Origin: Daucus carota subsp. sativus
Lineage: Eukaryota > Streptophyta > Magnoliopsida > Apiales > Apiaceae
Assembly (NCBI RefSeq): GCF_001625215.2
Contig: NC_030387.2
Location: 38,835,606-38,899,605 of the forward strand
Length of the DNA stretch: 64,000 nucleotides
Reading direction: 5' to 3'
A model generated the notes under the pieces. It was not told where the DNA came from, searched no databases, and saw only the letters and a list, made by a program, of their open reading frames with translations. The first letter of the stretch is position 1, and every line of letters begins with the position of its first letter. Positions 50,599 through 61,202 of the stretch are shown here, one piece after another. The translations under genes and the position numbers were made by a program.

Positions 50599-52771
50599 AT
50601 GGCAAGCTTTGCAGGAACAACACAGAAGTGCAAGGCATGTGACAAGACTGTGTATTTGGTTGATGAACTTACTGCGGATAATAAAGTTTTTCACAAGTCT
50701 TGTTTTAGATGTCACCACTGCAACTCTGCAAGGGTACTCTCAAGGTCTGTTCTTTATTTATTTTTTTATTTATTTTATTGCTTTACATATATGATCTGAT
50801 CACAAAACCATATTTAGTACATATGCTTGATGATATAACTCTTCTTCTTCTGTTAATGATAGAGGGTTCTACTTGAAGCTAAAGATTGTTGAGGATCAGT
50901 TTTATTTTTACATGTTTAATTTGTAAATTGCAGAATTGTGTTGAGTTCTTTGTGATACTATTAGTGTATGTTACCCCGGCTCTTCATTTTGTTTGAAGTA
51001 CCCCTCTTCATTTTGTATGAAGTACTCCTGTTGGACACTCGATACTTGGACATGGGCATGGACTCTCCGACACTTATTTTAGGCCAAAAACATGTAAAAA
51101 TTTTCAGAATATTGCCGAGTCCAACACTCAGACACGTATCCATGTGAGACACTTTCAGTCGAGTCCGGATAACATAGCTATTAGTTGCCTATCTTGTTAT
51201 TAACAAGCTTTGTTGAAATTAATTATCATCCGGGTATGGAATTGGATTGAACTGTGTGACTCTTTTATTCTGGATTTGTTTTGTGAGGCTCTGTCTTACT
51301 TTTTTTTTTTTTTGCATTTTGTGAAATATGTGATATTTTTGATGTTGTGTTGGACCCGTGTAAAGAGCGATGGATATCTTTTCTGAACTGTAGTCTGTAA
51401 AGCTTATCTTTCATCATAATGTTAGGAGCTATATCTGTTAATGTATCTACATAATCAGGTTCTCGACGAGCTTATATTCAGAACTAATAAATCATTTGTT
51501 GCCAACTTGGTCGAGCATCATAGTGAAAGGAGTCTTATTCTGACCATAAATTTACAGTATATATTTATGTCTTCCTTTTAACATTGATCTGCTTACTTTG
51601 TTAATCATAGATATTATCGTTAGCTTGTACATTTTATGTCAGGAAACTTTAAAATTGAAAGTTCTTAAATCACAACTTTACCTTGTTGGGTCAGCTATAC
51701 TATCTGAATCTAATATGTGCAAATTCATAGATTCCCTTTATTTTAGTACCAGCTCTGTCTAAATCTAATGAATTCGTACCTGTTAGAGCGCTCACTTCTC
51801 TTTAGACAAATAGCTTCTCCGGTGTTTCTTAAGTATAGGTTATCAATGTGTTCTCAGTTCTCACTGCCCCTTTACTTGCAGCTCAGTAACTATTCCTCCT
51901 TCGAGGGAGTTCTATACTGCAAACCTCATTTTGTTCAACTGTTCAAGATGACTGGCAGCCTTGATAAGAGTTTCGAAGGTATTTTTTCACTTTCCTGTTA
52001 CATTTTATCATGTAACTCTGTTAGCTTGATGTATCTTACGCTCATTTACCCCCTTGGATTTCACTAGGCACTCCCAAAACGACCAGAGTGAACAGATCTT
52101 CTGAACAGGTAGTCGAACTTTCAAATCACCTCTCCAACACATTTGTAAATCGGTTTGCATGCATTTCAAAGTTGTATCAATATGTCGCTTAGTGATTACA
52201 TTACATAATTCTCAGGGCCATAACAACAGCAAAGTCTCGAGTATGTTTGGCGGGACTCAAGAAAAGTGTGTTGCTTGCAAGAAAACTGTTTACCCTTTAG
52301 AACAGGTATGAGTTTATATGTGATTGAAGAATTTTAAGCTCACAGTGGCTCATTACTTTTTTGGCTGTAAAATAATAGTTGGGAACTCGGGAGTCTGAGC
52401 TCTTATACCATGTAAAGTGATTCTCCTAAAAACCTCAAGGTGTTAGGAGGAGGCTTACCAGGATCATATTGTTATTCTAACAGTATTTCACATTTAAACA
52501 AATAATTTTGCACTATTCACTTGCACATCGACAGTTCATTTTACGTTTGCAATATTAATGTAATTCCTCTTGAAGATGCTGATGGCTGTTACTTCAGGTG
52601 GCCGTTGATGGCACTGCGTACCACAGGGCTTGTTTCAAGTGCAGCCACGGAGGCTGTGTGATAAGTCCGTCAAACTATGTGGCTCATGAACATCAACTTT
52701 ACTGTAAGCACCATCACTCCCAACTTTTCAAGGCAAAGGGAAACTTCAGCCAACTGGACAAGCATGATTAA
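50599..52771 (+). CDS. WLIM1: LIM-domain protein, WLIM1 type
   Basis: Five exons: 50599-50733 (or to 50744), 51882-51978 (or from 51887), 52068-52108, 52216-52305, 52598-52771; 178 or 180 aa. Two LIM zinc fingers: CKACDKTVYLVDELTADNK with HKSCFRCHHC and YCKPHFVQLF; then CVACKKTVYPLEQ with YHRACFKCSHGGC and YCKHHHSQLF. Family role: binds and bundles actin filaments and also enters the nucleus. The first finger is odd. At the exon 1 donor an 8-bp duplication (CACTGCAA/CTCTGCAA) moves the family's usual K-G-T-L-K codons out of frame. Frame is kept only with an earlier donor (AGG|GTACTC) or a 5-nt later acceptor (CTCAG|TAAC), giving HHCNSARLSNYSS or HHCNSARVLSSNYSS. Zinc ligands survive in both. 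Confidence 0.92.
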
Positions 52772-53052
52772 TTTAAGTTAGCGCGATGACTGAGAACACT
52801 AAACCTATGCGATTTCACCTAAATTTTCGGAGTAACCTCCCAAAGGTACTTGTTTCCGCAAGTAAGGATTGTTTCGATGAGATCTCCCTACCAAGCACCC
52901 TCAAAATCATATAGGAAGGTTATGTCATGAGACAATTTTGAAGAGGACAAGTCAGGTTTTTAATGCTTTTTTTTATTAAGCTTTTACTAGAACATGTGGA
53001 ATCTGAATAAGTAAAATTTCTGTTTTCTCCACATTACATGTAATTTTTTACA

Positions 53053-53330
53053 TCATTGTGTATCTTCATAAATAATTTCAAAATATAATACATATAACTT
53101 TGAGGGGTCATAGGGTTAAGTAGCTGTTAGAATTTAATATACACATTGTTACATCTTAAACAGTTAAAATTAATGCTTGTATTTAACGGAGTGATGGGTC
53201 AGGGTTACAAACTGAAAGCTAATACAAACTTTAGGGTACGAACTGTCACGTTTCAAGATGTAGATGTGGGTACTGATTTGCCAATCACTCAAAGTCCAAA
53301 GGTACAAAGTGCAATATTCTCTTTATAATA
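53053..53330. repeat. Dispersed repeat, copy 1
   Basis: About 280 bp that recurs in direct orientation at 59922-60228. Shared pieces include GTAGCTGTTAGAA, GGGTTACAAACTGAAAGCTA (close variant) and AACTGTCACGTTTCAA. Identity of the element is unknown; possibly a fragment of an unclassified transposon. Confidence 0.75.
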
Positions 53331-53951
53331 TTGAAGGCATCTAGCTACCTAATTATCAATCCATGGGCTAGGGCTCTTTACATCCACAGATAATCCAAGG
53401 CTTTGTTAACTAATAGTGCAACTTTAACTTTCCCTTATTAAATCAAAAGAAATATCATAAATTTATCTTAATTGTAGTGGAAATGTATGTGTAGAAGGAT
53501 CTAACGGCTATGTGGGTCTGGTCGAATCTAAGAATGCACTAAAGATATGGTGGATATGATTGCCTTAAGGAGTCAAAGTTGTAAAGCATGATGATCACTT
53601 ATTTGTTTACTATTCAATTGTTATCCAGTGTTTTAGAGTTTAATTTCATGATTACCCTGTGTTAAGCATGAATGATTTGATTATCTCGAAGTGAACATCT
53701 TCTTGAGCTTGATAATGATGTTAAGCATGTTACGTGTGGCTCAGGGTTATGATTTCTAATGATGGGACAGTACACTCTTAATTTTGTTTTATTAGTTTCT
53801 TCACACTTTCATATTAATAATCGTGCTTGACCATAGTTATCTATTACGAATTTGGTTCTTATTTTTTTTTATATAATCTCATTATGAAAAAGAGTCAAAA
53901 CAAGGATGATCAAAATATAAAAATACGAGAATGAGTTTTATACGGGAGTCT
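53331..53951. other. Intergenic sequence, nothing recognised
   Basis: No coding similarity, no clear repeat; ends at the 8-bp target duplication of the next hAT element. Confidence 0.4.
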
Positions 53952-53959
53952 TGTGAATT

Positions 53960-54691
53960 AGGGCTGTAAAATGATCCGGGTGATACCCCTCTGCTCAAGT
54001 ACCAGATCATATAATGTTTAGCTTGTTCAGATTTGGGTCCGGGATCGTTTTATTCGGATATAAACCGATCCCGAGTATTTGAGATTCGGATCTGAACCGG
54101 ATATGATCCGGTATCGTGTTTTTTATTTTTTTACCGGGTAGTTTATGATCCATCGAATATGAGCCGGATATGATCCAATAACATCAAAAATCATTATTAT
54201 TTTAGTTGTTCAAATAATTATCATTTAGTCTAAGTAAACATAATATTATAAGGTATAATAATTTTAAATTAGAACTTATAATTATATGTTGGTATATATC
54301 ATTTATTAAATATATATGAAGATAATAAGCATGATCACATTAAATAATTCATATTTTATGAAGATATAAACTTAAATAAGATATAATTTATAAAATGATA
54401 ACTATTTGCTTGCAAATATGATGGTGTTAAAATATAATATGTATATGAGTTTGAATCGAATATGAACCGTGGATCATATTCGGTTATTCGGGTAGGATCA
54501 TATAATGAAAAATTATATGAGACTGAATCTGAGCGGGTATAGATGTGCTCGTATCCGGGATCATATATTATACGGGCTTAATTTTTCCGCCAGATTTGGA
54601 TCGTTTTCAAAACGGATATGAGACATGTATCATATTTTCGAGTCGGATATGAGCCGAGACACCGGATAATCCGTATCGATTTACAGCCCTA
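53960..54691. mobile_element. hAT element, sibling of 36242-36984
   Basis: 732 bp, ends AGGGCTGTAAA and TTTACAGCCCTA, 8-bp duplication TGTGAATT (53952-53959, 54692-54699). Its sequence is the reverse complement of the 36242 element with scattered differences. Confidence 0.92.
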
Positions 54692-54747
54692 TGTGAATTT
54701 GTCGAGAATTAGGTATACATGTATTTGAATTTGGCGACAACTGGATA

Positions 54748-55031
54748 CTCCCCGTTTCATTTTAGTTGTCATATTTGGTATTGTACCGGTCAAATTGACC
54801 AAAATTTGAATGAAATTTATTAATATTTTACGAATTGAAAATATTAAAAAAAATGTCACCGAAAGCAACTTTTAATTTATTTTAAGATGTAATTTTTAAT
54901 TTTTTAAAATAATAAAAGAATGACCTATAAATTATAATCTTTGATCAAAAGTTAGTCAATTTGACTAACAAAATAGAAATATGACAACTAAACAAAATAG
55001 AAATGTGACAACTAAAATTGAACGGAGGGAG
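54748..55031. mobile_element. Stowaway-like MITE
   Basis: 284 bp between TA dinucleotides; ends CTCCCCGTTTCATTTTAGTT and, reversed, CTCCCTCCGTTCAATTTTAG. A short internal duplication (ACAAAATAGAAATRTGACAACTAA) lies near the right end. Confidence 0.83.
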
Positions 55032-55437
55032 TATATTTGTTACGAATTTAGTTCTAACTTCTCTTAATAATCTCGTTATGAAAAAAAGAGTTAACATAAG
55101 AATAATCGAAACACGAACATACGAGAATGAGTAGAAAGTCTTGTAAACTGGACACGACTACTATCTGATCCCTGAACAACGTTTCCGGACAAAAAAAATC
55201 AAATCAGTTGAAAAAAAACAAATACCAGGTTACATGGATTTGAAATCGGATTGCCCTGCTTATGCTTTACATCGCTCTAAACTTGATTATAGCCCTTGAT
55301 AAGGCGATCTGAGACGTGTCTCGACTTGTTAAAACAGAGCTTATCAATCGCAGAGGTCTTCAAACATCTAGGATGTACTGTTATATTAAAATTCACCCCA
55401 TATGTGAAAGCTTAAACACAAAAGATCAGCTCAAAGA

Positions 55438-56135
55438 TCAGCTCGCAGTCTCGGTGATGCTATGCAGTGAGGGATGCCATCCTCTTGGTCTCACAGAGCT
55501 GGATTTTGATGATGTCTTTGTCGGTCTATCGTGCTTTATCACCTGCAATTTTAAAGATCAGTAAGGTACAAGTTGAAGAAGAAGAAGATGTTAATCAAGG
55601 TTTAACAGAGGATTAGCAAATGAGAGTCTAAATTAAAGTGTAATTAAAGCATACCAGTTTGTTTTTGTTCTTCAGAGTACTTTCAGCACTTGAATTAATG
55701 ACTTCAGATGATGCTTCTGATTGTTTTTTCTTCTGCATCTTTGCATGCTTTTTAGCCCACACCCCTTTCATCACCTCTACAAGTTCACAAATCAACAAAA
55801 TAATTTTCCGAAACATAAAAAAAATTAAAAAAATTTAACTGTTCTCCACAGAGAGCGACCCTGGTACCTTGGGAACTGACGAGTCTATAGGTATGGCCAA
55901 GAACAAGAGTATCCGTGGGGCGGAGAAGTTTGATCCGAGTAACGCGAAGAGGAGCCGAGTCAGCAGTGGTGGTGGAAGGTGGATACAGAGTGGTGGTGAG
56001 GAGAAGAGCAACATGGTAGCCAGGGTTGGTCTTCATGACATAGCTAGCAGGGAGGGGCCAGTAAGCTTTATCTACTCTACCACAAGGCTGTTGTATTGCC
56101 AGACTTGCATTATCTATGGCTTGGCAATTCCCCAT
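55438..56135 (-). CDS. PADRE-domain (DUF4228) protein
   Basis: Three exons: 55868-56135, 55655-55776, 55438-55542; 495 bp, 164 aa, phases consistent. The N-terminus MGNCQA carries Gly2 and Cys4, so myristoylation and palmitoylation at the plasma membrane are likely. PADRE motifs follow: HYVALL-like YHVALLLTTTLYPP, VTRIKLLRPTDTLVLGHTYR and LVSSQ, then EVMKGVWAKKHAKMQKK. The C-terminal motif RPRGWHPSLHSITETAS is also typical. The family is small, plant-specific and often induced by pathogens and abiotic stress; no biochemical activity is established. The gene is convergent with nothing nearby and has its own TATA-like box upstream. Confidence 0.93.
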
Positions 56136-56245
56136 CTCTTAGACTCCTAGCCCTTTTCTGTGTGTTTTTAGTGTGTGTAGCTTTGGAGGCTGCAGAGCAA
56201 GATGGATGAGCAAGAAAATAGTGTATGAGAAAATGGGAAGAGTTT

Positions 56246-56252
56246 GTTTATA
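56246..56252 (-). promoter_or_regulatory. TATA-like box of the PADRE gene
   Basis: On the minus strand TATAAAC, about 110 bp before the ATG, in CACAATATAAACAAAC context. Position and sequence fit a plant core promoter. Confidence 0.5.
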
Positions 56253-56507
56253 TTGTGAGAACCAAACTCAAAGTCTCAGCCCCTCAATAATAAAAAAGAC
56301 TATTATTTCTAGAGGGGCCAATTCTATTTGACTATATTGTATAATAATGTAGGCTTGGTATGACAACAATGGTAGTTAGGTATATTAAATTATTTCACTA
56401 TCATCCACTCTAAATTCAGCTCGATAATGAGTGAGAGCTTGAAATTGAGTGAAGTACCCTATTTATTCAGATATTTATTTAGGCAGGGTTCAAACTTTAA
56501 AATTATA

Positions 56508-56757
56508 CTCCCTCCGTTTCAATTTACATGTCTACTTTTAAGAAAATTTTTTGTTTCAAATTACTTGTCTACTTCAACTTTCAATGCAAAATCATATTTC
56601 CAAAGTCAATTCTATTCCACATATCTCTTATTTATATTTCCTAGATCAATCTCACTCCACATATTTTGATCATTTAATGCAATTAATTTGTGAACATCCA
56701 CTTTTCTTAAACTGTGTGATTTTTTTAAAGTGGACATTTAATTTGAAACGGAGGGAG
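56508..56757. mobile_element. Stowaway MITE upstream of the PADRE gene
   Basis: 250 bp flanked by TA, ends CTCCCTCCGTTTCAA and TTGAAACGGAGGGAG. Reverse-complement sibling of the 33068-33317 element. Confidence 0.9.
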
Positions 56758-57911
56758 TACTATTTATATAATGGAAAGATTTTTAAAAATTTTGGAAAAT
56801 AGATATCATATCGTGTACTTATATTATATAAATGATAAATATTATATGTAGCTGTTTATAGTTCCATGAGTACTAAAATTATTTAACATTAATGAGTTCG
56901 TTAAAGAGAATTGGAATCTCAAACTCGTATATTAGTGTTTGGATTAGTTTTTATGAATTGAAATGGGAATATGATTCTCCTTAAATACCCTATTTTTTTA
57001 CTTCATTTCCATATATTCTCATTTTCGAGTTATATTCTCGCTCACGATCTAAGTATCATTTATCTACATTTTTATTCCGATTTTCATCCTCGCATACAAA
57101 AACCTTCTTAAAGAAAGAAATTGTGTGGAGTAAGAAGACAAGTGAAGTGGAAATGTGCACGGAAATGGAGAATGTAGAAGTGGCAGAGAATGTTTCAAAG
57201 ATAAGTTATGATGATGACTATAACATCCGTGAATCCATTTTTTTTATGGTAGGCCATGACCACATGTTAAGCGCTATTGATTGATTCTCACTTCTTAATA
57301 ATGGTGAATCTTCTGCATATACACCAATCACATTAATCAAAATATACAAATGTAAAATTTTTCGCGATTAGCATGTGTCTATGGGGACACACTAGACAAA
57401 CCGCAGTCATCTAATTATAACTTGTTGAACCGCTAAAATTCTGATTAATCTTCAATCAAATTGATTAATTTCCGTTCAATTTTTTTGAGCAAATTAATTT
57501 CTGTTTAATTATTTTTTTTTTTGTATCGTGACTTTATTAATCATATCCGATTTCCGCTTTTTACGATACTCTATATATTCTTCAGAATGTACAAGTTGAT
57601 ACATTATTTTAGTTAGTTACGTGTATGGAAATGGTAGTGAGAGATAGACACGTGTTAATGATGAACATCAATACATCATAATCGTGGCGCACGTAAGTTA
57701 CGCACGCCCGTCCCAAAAATAAATGCAGTTCCGTTTGTCTTTGCACTCCGGTCAACAATATTCCCCTTTGATTGGATACCGTTTATCCACTCCTTACTTC
57801 TATTCAAAGGTTACCAAACACTTGTTTATTGAATCTTTAACTGAGTTTAACAATCAAATATTAATACAAGCACAAAGCACTCCCTCCCTCGCAATTCAGG
57901 TGACGTGTTTA
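56758..57911. other. Intergenic sequence, nothing recognised
   Basis: AT-rich, no coding similarity; contains a poly-T run near 57510. Confidence 0.4.
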
Positions 57912-58211
57912 TGTTGTGTTTGGTTGGGATGAATGATTCTGGAAAGAATTGAATGAAAAATGAACCATATGATTTTTAAAAAATTTCATTCTTTCTTCCA
58001 TTCCATTCCTTTATTCCATTCCCTATATTATATGCTAGATATCACCCCTTCCATTTGAGATGGAATGCTCTATTCTCTCTCATCCTCAATTTATTCTCAA
58101 ATCTCATCATAACAATTTTGCACTCCTTCAAATTTTTTCAAAATTTTCTTCCTATCTCTATTAATTTCAAATATTTTTTACTCATTCCATTCGCCCCAAC
58201 CAAACACAACA
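57912..58211. mobile_element. Tourist-like (PIF/Harbinger) MITE
   Basis: 300 bp with ends TGTTGTGTTTGGTTGGG and CCAACCAAACACAACA and a 3-bp TTA duplication (57909-57911, 58212-58214). Subterminal GAATG/CATTC repeats. TTA target and GTTTGG ends fit the Harbinger group. Confidence 0.75.
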
Positions 58212-58991
58212 TTACTTATTTCACACATGAGAAGAAGTATTATAATGATCGTGTCTCATTCCATTTTTTTTTGTTAACTCGCTCCATCCTTTTTCAGTTG
58301 ACATATTTATTAAAAAAAAATTATCTCTAAATAATTGTCTCATTCTTGTTCTAATACATATTTCTTCATATTTAACTCTTAATTGTTAGTTTTAATATTT
58401 GACTTAAAAAAATATATATACTATTATCTTAGCATTCAATATATTAAATAATTAACATTGAAAAACATCGAAAACGATATTCAAGATAAAAAATGGTAAA
58501 GGGCGAGTCTGACGGAGGACTATTATTTTCGGGGCTCTCGTAAGCTCTAAATTTTTGTACAAGACTGCTACAATTCTTAAACTCTCTGTCTCTCAATCAA
58601 CAACAGAAGCCCTAACAATCGCCTGTTGTTTTCACCATTCCTGCAAGTTGCAAACCTAGTTCTCCAGGGATATAAGCTCACAGAAGAAAAAGCACACGAT
58701 GAAGTAGAATAACATGAAATATATGGAGTTGTATAGGGATGTAATTGTGTTAGAGAGAGCATCAATTATTAAATAAAGCATTCAATTTGACCAAATATAC
58801 GGAAGTCATGAACGGAGGTTGTATTTGCATTACAACTTGCCAAAATTTATATCGAAACAGAGACATCGAATGTTCATTGGACACCGGCCACCATATATGT
58901 TGCCAAGATTTAAACCCATTTTGTGCCATGAATTTGTATTACAATATTAATGATAACAATATTGATTGTGATGGATTAGACATCAGTAATA
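58212..58991. other. Intergenic sequence, nothing recognised
   Basis: No coding similarity or clear repeat. Confidence 0.35.
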
Positions 58992-59228
58992 CTCTATCCA
59001 TCCCAAATTAGATGAGCTCGTTGACTTCGGACACGCACTTTAAAGTCCATTAACCGCATAGCTACATTACTTATTTTTGAAATATTATTTTTGCAAATAA
59101 AAATTTAATTACGAAATTTTTTTTTATAAAAGAAAAGTTAAAAAAATAAATTTCATGATTATACGGTCAATGCACCTTAAATTACGTGTCCAAAATCAAC
59201 TAGTTCATCTAATTTGGGATGGAGGGAG
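58992..59228. mobile_element. Stowaway-like MITE
   Basis: 237 bp between TA dinucleotides, ends CTCTATCCATCCCAAATTAG and, reversed, CTCCCTCCATCCCAAATTAG; then AGATGA-type pairing continues inward for about 40 bp. Confidence 0.88.
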
Positions 59229-59921
59229 TATTATGATCCATAAATTGCGTAGATAAGTCACAATACTTGGAATAAATTTGAAAAGTCCATGTATCCACCA
59301 CCATTCTCGTGCTACTGGACACCGGCTGAAAGTATCCCGTTTATTATGTATTTACGTCCGAGTGTCGAGTGTACGAATCGCGGGATGAAATTTACATGCA
59401 ACGATACCTTACCATGGATTTGACAATTCCCAAGAATCTGATGGGCATCGGAAATCGCACCACATGCTACAGAGTGGGTGGCTAAGCTTTTGCGCAGAAT
59501 GACTTTAATTTGGCCTTTTATCAGATTGAGGGGGCATGAAATATATGGTGAATTGATCCCTTGCATGCTCTTCAGTGTTCACCTCCTCCACAAGCATTTT
59601 TATATGTACTGTAGCAGATATCAGAGGGCTTTTTCACTTTTGCTCAGTAACTGCACTTGTTTGGACTCATGTATCTCTCACACACAAATCACAAATGATT
59701 TATTATTCTTGGATGATTTTGCTTTCGAGAAAAGCTGTCATATATTTAAAAGAGATTTTGTGTGCTAAGTATAAATCTCTCACTGATACATGATGAATGA
59801 GATACTCTATGTAAAAATTTTAAAATTTTAAAATAAGTTACATCGTTTATGTAAAAATAAATAAATTTTCAAATTCTAAATCTAAATACGTATTTTAAAA
59901 ATTATTTTAAATTGTTTTATA

Positions 59922-60228
59922 TCGTTGTGTGTGTTAAGAAATAATTTCCAAATATGATACATAAATTTTGAAGGGTCACGTGGAGTAAAGTAGCTGTTAG
60001 AAACTAATATACACACTGTTACCTCTCAAACCGTTAAAGTTAACGGCTCTCAAACCGTTAAAGTTAACGGCTGTTTTTAACGGATGTGTGGGCCAGAGTT
60101 ACAAACCGAAAGCTAAATGAAACTTAGGGTTACAAACTGTCACGTTTCAAAGTGTGGGGTCTGATTTGCTAATCAGCCAAAGTGTCGGGTTACAAAGTGC
60201 AATAAGTTCTATAAATAATTACAAATTG
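59922..60228. repeat. Dispersed repeat, copy 2, with a 24-bp tandem duplication
   Basis: Matches 53053-53330 in direct orientation. Unlike that copy it contains two tandem 24-bp units beginning CTCTCAAACCGTTAAAG (60024-60047, 60048-60071), each with the palindromic core GTTAAAGTTAAC. Confidence 0.8.
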
Positions 60229-61202
60229 TGAAAATATAATCGAATATGCGACCTAAAACTCCGTCTCCGTTTTCATCACTAGACCAGAACCTCATCGACA
60301 ACGAATTATGTGCAGCAAATCAGACAATTGACGTAACATATATAGCGCCCAACAGTGTGGACTGAATAAGTGTACTCTGCCTATGGAGCCTAAAAGAACC
60401 ATTCAGCATATTATACCCTTGCGCTAGATAGCATCAACAAACCACCAAATTTCTGCACATATTCAGCAACTAACTCTATCCAAGAAGATTCTGATTTAAA
60501 TGCTTTTGGGTGTGAGGTCCCCTCCCAAGAGTCTGATTTGTGGATTCAGATCAATGAGAAGAAGAAAGCAAAAGAAACACTGATTCATTACTGCCATACT
60601 ACATGCACATGAAAAAGGTTGAGAGATTTCTTCACAATATTATCAGATGCAAGCTACTTGGTCCAGCAGAGTAGAGAACTCGACTCTGGCAGTCTGGCTC
60701 ACAAATTCGCAAGCCCGACAGCCTTTCACAAAGTACTCAGAGAAAAGAAAAGGTCCCGATTTATACAACCTTCAATCCGACAAATATCAAGCAAACGGAG
60801 TCCATCCTCCATATACCTATTACCTAAGACTCTAATCGAGGACCATCTCTGTAGAGATATCTAATATTTGGGAAAACTGTACTCAAATACTAAGTTACTG
60901 CACTATAATTGTATTTAGGTAACTTAAACTTATCTTCGGCTACCAGGAGAAGGGGAAGAAGTGTTCTGGAGTATTTTTGCAAAATTGTTTCTTGCTTATT
61001 CATATCCATGTTTGTCATTTAGAATATACAGCAAGGAACATAAACGAATTTGCTAATCACACAGCATAAATATCCGGATACATTTATACTAATATCGCTA
61101 ATTAGATACATCAACTGAAAGAACAACAATCATTTTATACTATGGTAGCAAAAAAACATAAAATAAGTTAGAAGAGCTCCTTCCAAGTCGACTATCTGTG
61201 AA
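60229..61202. other. Region downstream of the NAT gene
   Basis: The part next to 61203 should contain the 3' UTR of the minus-strand transporter. No other gene recognised; open frames at 60619-60864 have no similarity I can identify. Confidence 0.4.

Noticed and set aside
60619-60864. An 81-codon frame near the NAT 3' end
   Set aside because: No recognisable domain, overlaps another frame of similar length, and lies in a region without splice or promoter signals of its own.
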